A stretch of 64,000 nt of DNA from Dipodascopsis uninucleata var. uninucleata (GCA_030568195.1 JAJLTO010000005.1:372001-436000); one strand, 5' to 3'; numbered from the stretch's first letter, positions 1 to 11,761 are shown. Numbers and translations are program-made. The notes: a model not told the origin generated them from the letters alone.

Positions 1-1228
1 CCGCTCTTGCCTCATACTCTGCATGCCTATGCGCTAATAATGTATTTGCAAGCTTCTTGGCATATTCTCTTCCAGTGTCAGATAAGTGAGGATCAGACTT
101 GTATACAGGACGAATCTCCGTAGATGGTCCAGCACGGGCGAAGTATACACAACCGGCTTTAATATGAATGTTCATCAAATAGAACACAATTCTATTAGCC
201 AAATATCCAGAATTTAGCTTATTTACAAGTATCCTTTCACCAGCATTGAAAAGTTTGATGTATGCACTTTCTGACTCCTCCACAGTCTCATAATGTGGTA
301 TCTTGTCGTTGATTCGACGGAGGTAATCTTCAATAGCGTCCTTTTCCTGCCAACCTACATAATCTGGAGATGAGATCTTAACACTTCTAACATTCTCCTT
401 GATAATATTCCCATTATTACAAATAGATTCTATTTGAATCGTACGTATACCATGCTGATTAAACTCTTTCACAAGAGCTTTGCGACCGGCAACCGTAGGA
501 TTAACTGCATCGTAAATAGCGACCTGTCCGCGGTCAATATCAAAGAACTTAAACACATCCTGCTTACATGCCGCCATAACTTGCTGCCTCATAATCACCG
601 TTGAAGGAGACGCATTAACAAGGAAATAGTCATCAGGTACGTCAGTATTGGGGTGTAGATAAGCTCTGCGGTAATCGCCTAAATGAAATGCATGAGTTTT
701 TACACCAAGCCAACGAAGATATCTAGTGAGCGAGACGGCTATATGAGTCTTTCCTCGAGCAGGTAAACCCACTAAGACAATACATATCTTTCCCGCATGG
801 AAAAGTCGGCCTGACTCTGTAGAATAAAGCTGTGCAGGAGACAAATGCGTAGACGAAAGTTGATCATGAATACCATCGATATCAACCGACGTAACCCGTC
901 TTCCCAAAGTGTAATTTGCGCTTGGACTGCTGCTGTTACTGCTTCCACTACCCAGACTGAATGCACCACCTGATGCTCGAGATACCGTGCTTCGTGCCAT
1001 CATGCCGGAATTAAGATAAGATTCCAGTCCACCAGTGATAGGTGACGTTGCGAGATCTGCATGATAGGTGGATAATCCTATATTCGTTCCTGGAGGAGAA
1101 AGCGAGCTAGAACCTATTGACTGCGATCTGGTGGAAGAACTAGAACGATTGTCAGTTTCATCTTGAAAAGAGGCGATGGACGAGAGTGAAGGCGAGGGTG
1201 AAGGTGAGGAATCCGAAAGCGACAGCAT
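1..1228 (-). CDS. PFK26: 6-phosphofructo-2-kinase, kinase-only type (3' part outside window)
   Basis: Makes fructose 2,6-bisphosphate, the cytosolic activator of phosphofructokinase. The reading frame opens with ATG at 1228 (an in-frame stop lies 15 bases upstream) and stays open for 409 codons to the window edge, so the C-terminus is missing here. Residues 1-145 are a Ser-rich leader. The kinase domain follows, with Walker A GLPARGKT at 154-161 and a second motif (IYDAVNPT, about 240) matching the family's DATN element. The fold then enters the phosphoglycerate-mutase-like bisphosphatase domain, but the family motif RHGES reads RAGPS: Ala366 replaces the phospho-accepting His. In S. cerevisiae Pfk26 a Ser sits there and phosphatase activity is negligible, so I infer a kinase-only enzyme. 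The choice of PFK26 over PFK27 rests on length and leader only. Confidence 0.9.
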   Translation of the reverse strand, partial: MLSLSDSSPSPSPSLSSIASFQDETDNRSSSSTRSQSIGSSSLSPPGTNIGLSTYHADLATSPITGGLESYLNSGMMARSTVSRASGGAFSLGSGSSNSSSPSANYTLGRRVTSVDIDGIHDQLSSTHLSPAQLYSTESGRLFHAGKICIVLVGLPARGKTHIAVSLTRYLRWLGVKTHAFHLGDYRRAYLHPNTDVPDDYFLVNASPSTVIMRQQVMAACKQDVFKFFDIDRGQVAIYDAVNPTVAGRKALVKEFNQHGIRTIQIESICNNGNIIKENVRSVKISSPDYVGWQEKDAIEDYLRRINDKIPHYETVEESESAYIKLFNAGERILVNKLNSGYLANRIVFYLMNIHIKAGCVYFARAGPSTEIRPVYKSDPHLSDTGREYAKKLANTLLAHRHAEYEARA

Positions 1229-4200
1229 CGCAGTCGACGGTTAATAATCAGTGGCTGAGATAATTTCTCCGTTTTTCCTGCTTATGTGAATATGAGGACC
1301 GGCCGCTATGAGTTACAGTACAGAGGGGCGCAATAGACTAACAGATGCAATGATTTGGTTGTCAAATCACGTTTGTTAAACTGAAAATTATACCACGAGA
1401 TAGATCGATAACGCGCAGCCGAGCACTAAGCATATCACAGCCCGAAATGTGAGTATATTTGACGGACAGAGTTACTGCGAGCAGAAACTAATACGATTGG
1501 GCAAGGAAAATAGACAAGACGCTTATAGATCTTATCGAGAACCAAATGGCGGTAAAGGTGCCTTACCACATAAAATTTGGTGATACTGAGAATGATAGGA
1601 TTGAAGATACGATTCGAGATGCGGAGGTTTCGGTTAAAAGAGCTCAATACTGTTTTTGTGGAGTAAATGTATTTTTCCCTTTTCTCCTAAAGTGAGACCG
1701 ACCAACTGTAGGTGGGATGGATGGACTAGGGATTTTTTTTTGCGGAGCATACAGATAGCAGGTATTGGCTGATCGGTCTGAAGGACAACAACGAAATTCC
1801 TTAGCAGCGCATGCCTGCATATGCACACTAATAGACCGAACAGAAATACAGATACATTTGAGATTGATCGATGTGATCCACTACAGGCATATACGCCGAG
1901 CATAGAAAGATGCATTTCTACAGCTTTATTTACACTGTATTTGCGTATGCGTGGATGCAGTAGATTAGGCTTGCATCTGTGCGCGCACTTTGACCTCATC
2001 AGCATCAGCAGTAGGTACATTAATTCGGCAGATCCAAGCAATTGCTGGCTTGCAGCACCCTTTGTTAATCACCAGAGTATGACGGCATTCGTGAATTGTC
2101 GTAGTTTGGCAATATATGTATCGTGCTGTGCTATATGGAGAGGAACACCAGAACACCAGAACAGTAGAAGACGCCAAACCGTACGTCTATGAGCCCATTG
2201 CGTTTCAAAGCTTCTCTGCGATATAAGAGCACCCTAAGCTGTGATTACTATGGGACTCTTAACATCTGTAGAATCATTATTGCTTAGACTGTCGCGAATT
2301 GCTGTAGCACACTACGTAAGTTGAGTTCTTACAACGCCTGCAATAGACTAAACGCCAAAGAACGCGAGATGGCGAGATGAAGAGAATAACAAGCGTCAAT
2401 AGCACAAAAAGGGGGCGCAATTTTTTATTTTGGCTTTTTTTGGGTTCGAAAATGCGCAGTTAGTCGCACACCGAGTACTACGTACCCTAGCTTCAATAAC
2501 CGTAAAAAAGGACTACGCGAGGCTTCCAGGTATAATTTGGCGTAGCGCGAAGCTCAGTCGCTGGCGCTAACATACCATGATGCCTGTCGGAGACTTTCTA
2601 GAAAACCGCGTGCTACAGTCACGATCGGTCTACAAAGAGCATTTAGGAGGGAGGGGCGCAGACTCGCGCTTCTATAACTAAGGAATTATGTATGGTCAGA
2701 CAATTAGCTAGGCTTTCTCAGGAGAGCAGTAAAGCTCTGTTGGAGAAGTATACGCCCTGCGTGCAAGGAGAATTCTTCACGTACAAAGAAGGGGCCGTCC
2801 ACACGCCTAGTGAGACCCAAAATATGCAATAGTATATTAGAGTACGCAGGTGGTCCTCTAAAAAGACTTAAAACAGTACAGAAGCTGTAGAGCACTTGAG
2901 CACTTGACCTACGAGTGGCGAAAAGCAGACTCATAGACAGGTCATAGCGATGCTCATGGACGCGTAAATGGATACTGACTAGGTCGAAGAAGGGTCAATG
3001 GCCTATTATTAGTAGCAACCAACAGCCAGCTGCCGTAATGATAGTATACTAAGCTAGACCTCCGTGACGAGTGTCAGTAAGGCAGCTCCACGATTAAACA
3101 GTTCTCATAAATCGTAATATCTTCTCTTACTGCGATTATGCTCGCCAGAATAATTAAGTGGGGCCATAAAATGCAGACGGCCAGTTGATAGTCAAGAGAG
3201 CACAGGCAGGCAGGCAGGGTTAAGGTAACTAAATAAAAAAGGGTATTTAGAATGAGAGGAAGCATGATGATAGCTCCAAGGAGCTTTAACAGAAGAGGCT
3301 TGAATAATCTTTTGATACGAACTCTCTTTCTGTGCTCCTTTCTGCAGTATTTGGCTCGAAGCTTTTACGCCTCTACGCTGCGTAGTAGCTATCTCATTTT
3401 ATTATAATTTCCTAGACATTTCTTAAAACATTTTCACTTCTATTTACGGAAATATGTATTTCTACTATTCCCTTTCTCGATACAGTTTAACTGCACGTCT
3501 CTACATACATCTTAGCGTCTTTGTTACCCCTACCCTTTGTATATGCTGCAAACTGCTTCAAGACATCCCATGCTGAATATTCGAAGCCCAAGATCGCATA
3601 GGAGATATTTGGTCTAGGAGCTCCGCTAGCTAGCATTCTAATAATTTGTACGTAGTTTGGTTGGCACGTAGCTTTTGGGGGTTGCTGCGTAGTTCACCAG
3701 CAATCTGGGAAGAAGGCAAGTAATAAGGAGCAAAACCTAGTGTTTTGCGCTGGGTATTGAGAGCCAGGAACGTGTTTCTTGTTACCCATTTTAGATGATT
3801 AGATCAGCAACGGTAAACAAGTATAGGTAGAATAGTAATAGCAGCTTTTCAAAGGGGGCGAAGATTATAAGTAAAGCAGCAGCAGTATTGGAACGCACCT
3901 AGAGATCTGCAGCAAAAGGGAACATCAGCAGGGACGTAAAGGATTGAAGTGGCCTACTGTGGAAGTGGTTTTAATTTAGTACGATCAGCAGTCGCCGTGA
4001 CTTTCCAACCTAAGGCTTTTTTTAGTATTCCATACCTTAATAATTTTTTTTTCCTCATTCAAGGACAGGAATTCGTTAGTGGTTTTTTCCCTTATTTTCT
4101 TTACTCTTCATAAAAAAAATCTAATTCTATTGCTCTGATTCTGACATCGTATATTTATACTCTTAAGCTTCTAAGAGTGGTCTGGCTGCCCTCCCTAGTG

Positions 4201-4591
4201 CTAATTACTTCTTCACTTCAACTGCGTCGACAGGATACGCATACACTGTTTCGCTTTCGCTTGCAAGTTACATTCACTATTCCTGTCGTTTATTTCGACG
4301 AAAGGGAAACGCGCAGATTAATTTCGTGACTACGCATCGCTTGTGAAAACCAGTTTTCGACATCGCAAATCTACAGCGTATGAAGGGGTCTCGCTTCGAC
4401 TGACTAACACAGCAGATATATTAATCGAGCCAGTCATTATTAGTACGTTTCTCAAGATCGCTTGGATATTTTTTCTTTTATTCGCGCGTTGAATTATCAT
4501 CGCCCGAATTCTATAGTCATTTTTTTGTTCATTACCTTCTATTATACGTCTTTTTTTTTCAGCCCCCTCATTTGATACACCATTAGTATAT
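1229..4591. other. intergenic, divergent promoters of PFK26-like and KNR4
   Basis: 3.36 kb between two divergent genes. Scattered ORFs of 60-135 codons overlap each other on both strands and none resembles a known family. A T-rich tract ending in CAG at about 4550-4561, just before the KNR4 start, could be the 3' end of a 5'-UTR intron. I see no RNA gene or mobile element. Confidence 0.5.
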
Positions 4592-6196
4592 ATGCTCTCC
4601 ACTATACAATCCTTTTTCTTTGGTGGCGTGGGTGGTGCTGGCAGCTCTTCTGGCCTTGGACAGCACGCTCCATCAGATTCAAGGCGTGCTGACCCTTTGT
4701 CCAGATCGTCTCATCCCTACTATATGGGAGGTGGTGACATTAATGACGCGTCTACGAGCTCTAGTCATTTAACGTTACCATCTCCTATATATTCTCCTGG
4801 CATGAGAACTCTTTCAACATCATCCCTAGTTACAGTAGGAACAAATGCCGGTAGCAGCACAAGTAATCTAGGGGTAGGCATGTCTTCTAGCAGTGTCGCA
4901 TATAATAACAAAGTAAGGTCATCTACCGATTCCAATATCCCAATACAGCTTCAGGATTTTGATAGTGATGGAATGCCACCTGCTCCTCCGGTTCAGCTAT
5001 CGTGGACAAGAATTGCTCGATGGGCTGAGTACAGCTATCCCGAGCTTTACGACAATATACAGGGTCCTGCAGAGATGGAATCTCTCACATTGCTTGAACG
5101 CTCAATAGAGAATGCTCTTCCTCCTGATGTAAGAGCTTCGTTTTTAATTCACGATGGCCAAGATATTAGTGGCAAGCCCTGTGGTTTGATTTATGGTATT
5201 ACTCTCTTAGAAGCTGAAGAGGCTCTACAAGAGTGGAGTCTCTGGCGCAATGTGGCTCTCAAGATAGATGAGAGACGCGATATTCCTAGCACTTCTGCAA
5301 TGGCAGGACGTCCAGCCAGATACAGTTTCATAGCCAATCAAACTAGTATGCCTGAAGATGCGATTCAGCCAGTCTATGCTCACATGGGCTGGCTACCTTT
5401 GGCGAAGGATTTTAGTGGTAACAATATTGCTGTGGACCTTGCACCAGGCCCAAGTGGCCATTGGGGTCAAGTTATCCTTTTTGGTCGTGATTTCGACCGT
5501 AAATATGTTATTGCACGTTCTTGGGGTCACTTTTTAGCTATGTTGGCTGACGATTTTGAAAGTGGGCGTTGGTCACTTGATGAGGATTCCGAGGAGCTGT
5601 GGTATGTAAATCATGGTAAGATGTCCTATTACTTTGATGTTCTAAGACGACGGGTCGAGCGAAACATGGTTTTGCGTGCCAAACAAGCTCAACAAGCAGC
5701 TGCCAATGCTACTACAAAACAGCGTCCTGAGCCTACTCGTCTTAATTCGTCTTCTTCGGCAAATTTAGCTACTCTAAGAGGTATCCCGTCGTCTTCTTCG
5801 CTAAAATACGACGGAAAGGCAAATACTAGTACAGGCTCTCTTCAGCATTTGTTAAGTTCAGGTGGCCCAGCTTCACCTGTAGTATCTGCTAGACTTACAC
5901 GGACCGAGAGCTGTAAAGTGGAAGATATTGACTCTAAGGGCGACCGTAAGCTTCTGAACTCTGCCGGTGAGGTTATTTCGCCTACATCTTCGACGTCATC
6001 TCCTTCAGGGTCAAACCCTGAATCACTTCCACCTAGTATCGAATCGACATCGACCACCACTACTACTGTGACGGCAGGTACAAGCAGTGTCAGTAGTCAG
6101 GGATCAGAAGATTCCGATGATATCATCAGTACACCAGCCACATCGGCAACGTCTACCCCGGTACCATCCTCTGAGAGCGCTTTGGTGAGTTCATAG
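4592..6196 (+). CDS. KNR4: SMI1/KNR4 cell-wall synthesis regulator
   Basis: A single exon of 534 aa. Residues 1-135 are Ser/Gly-rich and probably disordered. Residues about 140-355 form the SMI1/KNR4 (SUKH-1) domain, recognisable from the RWAEYSYPELYDNI opening, the ALPPDVRASFLIHDGQ segment, the GLIYGITLL strand and the DLAPGPSGHWGQVILFGRD core. The last 170 residues are again Ser/Thr-rich with acidic patches. In S. cerevisiae the homologue (505 aa) links the Slt2 cell-wall-integrity pathway and calcineurin signalling to glucan and chitin synthesis and binds many partners through its disordered ends; length and layout here agree. The start is the first ATG after a pyrimidine tract and CAG, so a 5'-UTR intron is possible. 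SUKH domains are shared with bacterial immunity proteins. Confidence 0.93.
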   Translation: MLSTIQSFFFGGVGGAGSSSGLGQHAPSDSRRADPLSRSSHPYYMGGGDINDASTSSSHLTLPSPIYSPGMRTLSTSSLVTVGTNAGSSTSNLGVGMSSSSVAYNNKVRSSTDSNIPIQLQDFDSDGMPPAPPVQLSWTRIARWAEYSYPELYDNIQGPAEMESLTLLERSIENALPPDVRASFLIHDGQDISGKPCGLIYGITLLEAEEALQEWSLWRNVALKIDERRDIPSTSAMAGRPARYSFIANQTSMPEDAIQPVYAHMGWLPLAKDFSGNNIAVDLAPGPSGHWGQVILFGRDFDRKYVIARSWGHFLAMLADDFESGRWSLDEDSEELWYVNHGKMSYYFDVLRRRVERNMVLRAKQAQQAAANATTKQRPEPTRLNSSSSANLATLRGIPSSSSLKYDGKANTSTGSLQHLLSSGGPASPVVSARLTRTESCKVEDIDSKGDRKLLNSAGEVISPTSSTSSPSGSNPESLPPSIESTSTTTTTVTAGTSSVSSQGSEDSDDIISTPATSATSTPVPSSESALVSS

Positions 6197-8719
6197 AGAG
6201 GTAGACAATTCATATACAATTGTATATTCACTTACGTTTTTTACTTTTCTTGTATTTGGGAGGATTTTGTATAACTTTTGCCTTTTTATCAAATGCGTTT
6301 CTTTATTTCGTCGTCTTTTATTATTAGTTATATCATAATGTGACCGTATACGTTGCATTACATAGTTACAGTTTTTGTTGTTTTACGCTACCCATTCAAG
6401 CCATCAAAAGGAAAGAATATGTATATGAACATGAATATAGTCAAGAATGAGAAATCCTATGTATGAATTGATGATACATATATAAGGTGTATATATTCGC
6501 GTACGTATTATTAGTTGGTTACGTCTGTTTCTTATATATTCACCTCAGTGAATGTGCGCTGATATATATATATATATATATATGGTTATTTATCATTTTA
6601 GTGAGATACTAGAATATAGTTCCATTTCATAGGTTTTTTTCTCTCTCGAACCTTCCTTTTAGAACTATTATCTTCAAATTTGTGTTTTAATTAATATTAA
6701 TCTTAACTTTTTTCTAGCGATGCTAGGTGCTATTAGTTCGCGTTTTACACCTGAAATCTGGAAGTTTTGATTGCATGACGCAGCAAACCCTCACTTTCGA
6801 TCTACGAGTCCTGACTCACGACCACGACCATAGTGGTCATTTCTACTTTCTATACGTAGAAAAGCTAGCTTTATCAACTTCCTGTCAACCTTGTTGTTAC
6901 CTATGAGCAGATTATTTCCTATACTGTAATGCTCTCCACGATAGCCCGAATTTGCCTTTTAAGACGAGCTCTATCCATGACGAATAGTGAATATAGCATA
7001 GATATGGCTGGGCCAGTTCTACCAATTTGTAGCTCAATATTAGCTTAAAGTGCGCATATGTTAAAGAGTTCAGGCATACTTAGAACAGTTTGGATTGGGA
7101 CTCGTCCCCACCCACCTTTCCCAAGCCTGGTGTAGCTTCATCTGGGACTGCAAGACAAACAGTAAAAAACCAAATCTCGCATCATCAAATTACATTGCGG
7201 ACAGTAAGCATGAAGAGTTCGCTATTATTGGGACGTTTATTGGATATTTATTATGTTTATTACTACTCCCCGCCACTTGCAGCAGCAGCAAGGCTTACTA
7301 CCATGCCTATATACTATTTGTAATTTTGGTACTTTTATTAGTAATAATAATACAATTGTTACATCTAGAGGTGCTAATAGCGGCTGTACTATCTATTTTA
7401 TTGGGAGAATTAGGTTATCAGTTCTAAATGCAGTAATAATTACCAAACCAGGCGCAGTCACTCTGGCTGTTATATTACCGCTGCGGCTAACTCAGTTATG
7501 AGTGTTCGGCCGCCTAGGAGACTGTTGGCCTGACGCACACTCACGCCTTGCACAGACAAAGCATAGATCAGTAAAGCAGCTTCACAAAATTTGCATTCCC
7601 TTTTTAACCTGCATTTTCCCTACAATTTTTTCCAGGCTTTTCTGCTAACAAAATTTTTTCTGCTCCACACAAGTTGTCTAAAGATCTTCTTCTCGAATAT
7701 ATAGTATTTATTTCTTCTGATATAGAAAATTTTTGTTCTATAGCAAGATTCGGCTGTTACTCTTCTATATAATATTATCTATATATATTTAGAAATCTAT
7801 TTCAAAAAATTGCAAGCTTTTTCTCTAGAAAGTCTTTCATTTAGACTGCTTCTATAGTTATAAAGAACTTCTTTTCCTTGAAAGGTGTTCGATCGATTTT
7901 ATCCTTAACTACATTTCTATAAGTCAAGTTGGCGTCTCTCGAATTTGTCGCCACCATCAAATTTAGCACCCTGGCAGAACCATTTGTTTCTCCACGCGGC
8001 CTCTGGTTGTACGAGGCATCTCAGAAGCCACCATAATTTGACCTTACTGAGCTATCTGTGTCAAGTAGTTTTGTGTTCGTTTTCATTATATCTCACGTTT
8101 TAAAGGTTCTGATTCGTTTTAAAACTTGTGACTTTTCGGCTGTGTTGCTGTGAATACGTTGGTGGCTAGTTGCAACAAGTGTACAAGATTTTAATATTGT
8201 AAGGTGGTTTTTGTGATAAAGCTATACGGTAGAGCGATATAATTACTAGTTAGCGCCTATATATTTATATTTACAAAGGCTTATATCTTGACTCGTCATT
8301 GCGATATTTGCTTGACTAGATCTTCGGTATTAGCTAGATTGTCGGATAAATAGGTCTATATATGAAAATATATAGATAGTTAGTTACACGCTGAATTTTA
8401 CATTAGAGCATTGTGATAGGTGTTCGGATGGTCTAATCTCGCTTTTTAATCGTTTTTATTCCTCATCAGTTCAAGCTGATACATCAAAAGAAAAAGTATT
8501 AATTTAATATAGAGGAAGGTTGGATTTATCGGTATCTTTTAGGTTGGATCAAAAGTTTTCTTGTTTTTTATTTTATATCAGTGTCTTTTAGTTTTATCTT
8601 ATTAAAGCTATTTATTATTTAAAATACTGTGGATTGATCTGAGTCTGTATATGATTTGGAGGTTGACGGTAAGTGGATCTGATTTTAGAATAAGAGAATG
8701 CGCGCATTTAACTTGAATT
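6197..8719. other. intergenic, KNR4 3' side and CorA promoter
   Basis: 2.5 kb of AT-rich DNA. It holds an (AT)11 run at 6562-6583 and, at 7090-7501, three overlapping plus-strand ORFs of 77-110 codons in different frames with no recognisable domain. Long T-rich and A-rich tracts precede the CorA start. No RNA gene seen. Confidence 0.5.
6562..6583. repeat. (AT)11 microsatellite
   Basis: An uninterrupted 22-bp AT dinucleotide run in the 3' flank of KNR4. Confidence 0.9.
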
Positions 8720-10888
8720 ATGTCTAACGTCAACATTAGATTTTTAGAAATGGATCCCTCTCGTGCGAATTCTCCTATTCATTCGTCAAGTGATCTAGAT
8801 GATCACAGGAATCAACCAGACTCTCTTCCTATTCGTGTCTCGTTTTCAACCGACGTTCCTGCGGGTTCTCTTGGACAACGGTTGTCTTCGGACTCGGATG
8901 CTCCCCATATTCGTCATGCTGTTTCTACTGAGTGTGCGGTGTATGACTGTTCCGAAGATGAAGATGTTAGAGAAGTTGTGCGTAAGCATTCCAGTAAGAA
9001 TTTGTCTTCCCATCCGCGCTCTCGAGGCAGCAATGTGGTTATTGACATCGACGGTGAGACGCTGGGAAAGGATGACATCAGTCATTTGGATTCTCACAAC
9101 GGCCCTGGATATTACTTTAACAGACGCCTCTCACAATCGTCACCTATACAATCTACTATGAACCGTGCCCGTTCTTATAAAGAATCATCTCATCAGCTTT
9201 CTAAGAGCTCTCGTCGACCAACTATTGAGTCAATTTCGGACCAGGTTGGTTCTCTTCTTGGTACTGAGAAAAGTCGTGATTTGAATGTAGCTGCTGTTCA
9301 AGCTTCTCCATCTACTCCTAATATAAAGGATGAAGCTAATCGCCGCAAGTCGATTGATTCATCTGATTCTGAAGCTCATTCTCATGCGAACTCTGAAGAC
9401 GAGACTGAGGAGGATGTTTGTTTCCCCATGAACTTAGAACATAAACGAATCAATGGAATTGATTTTGATGAAATAGAGGAATTCGCTGCAGCACAGCGTC
9501 TTGAGCTCCGAATGGGTCCAATGATGACGAGACGTCACGATAATGACCTTGGTACTCAGGGGCATTACGGGAGACGTATGACTTTCACTACGAAAGCTCC
9601 TAGTGGAACAACTTCTTCTACCGAGCAGACACTTGCTGTAAAAAATGATGGTGTTTTACCTGGTATCGTGAGCGTTTCATCTCCTTCTGATTCTAGTGGA
9701 ACTCCTCCATCTATTGAATGTGATGAAAAGCAAAGAATTACTGATACGAAAACTGAAGAAGTTTTGAAGTCTTCGCCGATTTCTCCTGAGATACAGGCGC
9801 GATTAGCCGACTCACAGGATCGTTTCAGTCTCTTCTGCTCTGAATCAGAGGAAACCATTCACGCGCCTGAGATCTGTTTATTGACAGGTGAAAAACAAAC
9901 ATTTGCAAATTTGTTTGATACTTCTAATGGTACTTGGTGGTTGGATTGCTTAAATCCAACGGATACTGAGATGAAGATGCTTGCTAAGACTTTTGGTATT
10001 CATCCGCTTACCACTGAAGATATTCGTGTTCAAGAAACTCGTGAGAAAGTAGAACTATTTCGTTCATACTACTTCGTCTGTTTCCGTACTTTCGAACACG
10101 ATAAAGTATCGGAAGACTTTCTCGAACCATTGAATATGTATATCATTGTATTTCGAGACGGTTTACTCTCGTTTCATTTTTCCCCTTTTCAGCATACTGC
10201 AAATGTGCGTCGTCGTGTTAGACAGCTTAGAGATTATGTCGCGGTCTCGGCAGATTGGATTTGTTATGCGTTGATTGATGACATTACTGACGGTTTTGCT
10301 CCTGTTATTCGTGAGATTGAGCAAGAGGCTGATGGTATAGAGGATTCTGTTTTCGTTGCACGAGATTCAGATTTTGGCAATATGCTTAAACGTATTGGTG
10401 ACGCGCGTAAGACGATCATGACTCTTATGCGATTGCTTTCTGGCAAAGCAGATGTCATCAAAATGTTTGCTAAGCGTTGTAACGAGCATTGGGATGTTGC
10501 TCCAAAGGGAGAAATTGGACTATATTTGGGTGACATCCAAGATCATATTGTTACCATGTATCAAAATTTGTCTGCTTACGAAAAGATTCTATCGAGATCA
10601 CATGCGAATTATTTGGCACAGCTTCAAGTCGAGTCTTTTCATGCTAACAATCGTATTAATGACATGCTTTCCAAAGTTACACTTGTTGGTACTATTCTGG
10701 TTCCTCTCAATGTTATTACTGGTTTGTTTGGTATGAATGTGACAGTTCCGGGCGATGGTCAAGGTACACTTGCTTGGTTCTTTGGTATTGTGGGTGTTCT
10801 TTTTTTGATTGTCATTCTTGCCTTCTTCATTGCTCGTCGTTGGCTCTCTACTGTTGATCATCCCAAGAATGATGAGCATGTAGATTGA
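8720..10888 (+). CDS. MNR2: CorA-family magnesium transporter, Mnr2/Alr type
   Basis: A single exon of 722 aa. Residues 1-370 are a Ser-rich cytosolic extension. The CorA domain begins near the segment NGTWWLDCLNPTD, which is typical of the fungal Alr/Mnr2 branch, and continues with FGIHPLTTEDI and a long helical stalk. Two transmembrane helices close the protein (about 651-673 and 683-708), with the selectivity motif GMN at 671-673 at the end of the first. CorA channels are pentamers that move Mg2+; Mnr2 acts on the vacuolar membrane and Alr1/2 at the plasma membrane. Length (722 versus about 860-970 in yeast) does not separate them, so the symbol is a best guess. A second ATG at 8750 is an alternative start. 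CTG codes for a conserved Leu in the VPLNV region. Confidence 0.92.
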   Translation: MSNVNIRFLEMDPSRANSPIHSSSDLDDHRNQPDSLPIRVSFSTDVPAGSLGQRLSSDSDAPHIRHAVSTECAVYDCSEDEDVREVVRKHSSKNLSSHPRSRGSNVVIDIDGETLGKDDISHLDSHNGPGYYFNRRLSQSSPIQSTMNRARSYKESSHQLSKSSRRPTIESISDQVGSLLGTEKSRDLNVAAVQASPSTPNIKDEANRRKSIDSSDSEAHSHANSEDETEEDVCFPMNLEHKRINGIDFDEIEEFAAAQRLELRMGPMMTRRHDNDLGTQGHYGRRMTFTTKAPSGTTSSTEQTLAVKNDGVLPGIVSVSSPSDSSGTPPSIECDEKQRITDTKTEEVLKSSPISPEIQARLADSQDRFSLFCSESEETIHAPEICLLTGEKQTFANLFDTSNGTWWLDCLNPTDTEMKMLAKTFGIHPLTTEDIRVQETREKVELFRSYYFVCFRTFEHDKVSEDFLEPLNMYIIVFRDGLLSFHFSPFQHTANVRRRVRQLRDYVAVSADWICYALIDDITDGFAPVIREIEQEADGIEDSVFVARDSDFGNMLKRIGDARKTIMTLMRLLSGKADVIKMFAKRCNEHWDVAPKGEIGLYLGDIQDHIVTMYQNLSAYEKILSRSHANYLAQLQVESFHANNRINDMLSKVTLVGTILVPLNVITGLFGMNVTVPGDGQGTLAWFFGIVGVLFLIVILAFFIARRWLSTVDHPKNDEHVD

Positions 10889-11275
10889 CTAAATAAGTTA
10901 TGCAAAAAATAGCAACATGTCATAGCTCGCTCGCAACGTTAGACTTTTATTCTGTTTGATTTAAGTTTTATTTCATTTTGTTTTACTGTGTTCAAGGCTT
11001 TCTGTTTTATTTTAATGATATAGATCACTTTCATGCGAGCTGTAATGGAGGACTAGATATTTCTTTAATAATCTTATATAGTAATGCAATGTGAAAGTTA
11101 GAGTGTTTAATTTGATTTTTGTTTCAATAGATTGTTCAATTCTATTTTGCGAGAACTATCCCAAGTATATTAAACCTTCTAATAAATAGTGCATTTTTGA
11201 CCTTATACATACGTATGGATACGCATAGACGGATATACATAAATATATGCAACTTAAAAAATGAGGGTTGTGTAT
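10889..11275. other. intergenic, convergent 3' flanks
   Basis: 387 bases of AT-rich DNA between the CorA stop and the end of the minus-strand RS-rich ORF. Probably holds both 3' ends; no gene seen. Confidence 0.5.
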
Positions 11276-11761
11276 TTAACGGTATTTTTTTAGAGCGATT
11301 GACTTCAAATTAAGGCTTTTTGATGAAACTGTGACACACTGTTGGTTGCGCCCAGAGCGGCGTTGTCGCTTTTCAGAGAGGCGCTGTTCCTTTTCAATAT
11401 AGTAAGTGTCCTTAGCATTTTCACCGGCAGAGGCAAATTCTGACCCTGTCCACGGCACATAAGCAGAAATTGGACAGTCTGGATAAAGAAGTGATGGAAG
11501 TGAGTCGTTGGTACAAGAGCTTGACCGTGACTTGGACCGTGACCGTGACCGTGATCTAGACTTTGATCGTCGCGACCGTGATTGTGACGTTGAAAGGCTT
11601 TTCTTATCCAAATTGCAATTACGGGAGAGAAGCTTGCACGCGTCAGAGTTCAAATTAGGATAAGGCGAAAAGGAAGAGTTGTTGAGGAGGGTCTGAACAT
11701 CAATATAATCACATTGCTCTTGAGTTATGGTACTGCTCGTAAGCTCATTGCCACGAAGCAT
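11276..11761 (-). CDS. hypothetical RS-rich protein
   Basis: A 161-aa ORF with an ATG start at 11761. The middle carries an Arg-Ser dipeptide run (about residues 60-82, SRSRRSKSRSRSRSRSKSRS), built from imperfect GACCGTGA-type repeats in the DNA. The C-terminal third is basic (EKRQRRSGRNQQ, SIALKKYR). RS domains are typical of splicing and mRNA-export factors and are SRPK kinase targets, but there is no RRM or other domain, and I do not recognise a homologue. The N-terminal half (SSTITQEQCDYIDVQTLLNN) looks like normal protein rather than repeat. A tiny upstream exon cannot be excluded. Real-gene status is likely but not certain. Confidence 0.5.
   Translation of the reverse strand: MLRGNELTSSTITQEQCDYIDVQTLLNNSSFSPYPNLNSDACKLLSRNCNLDKKSLSTSQSRSRRSKSRSRSRSRSKSRSSSCTNDSLPSLLYPDCPISAYVPWTGSEFASAGENAKDTYYIEKEQRLSEKRQRRSGRNQQCVTVSSKSLNLKSIALKKYR

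Noticed and set aside
1634-2192. Overlapping ORFs on both strands, up to 135 codons
   Set aside because: Random-looking composition with mutual overlap; no family resemblance.
2440-2470. GGTTCGAAAA considered as a tRNA B box
   Set aside because: No A box or cloverleaf around it.
7090-7501. Three overlapping plus-strand ORFs of 77-110 codons
   Set aside because: Different frames of one low-complexity AT-rich stretch, no domain, no consistent frame.
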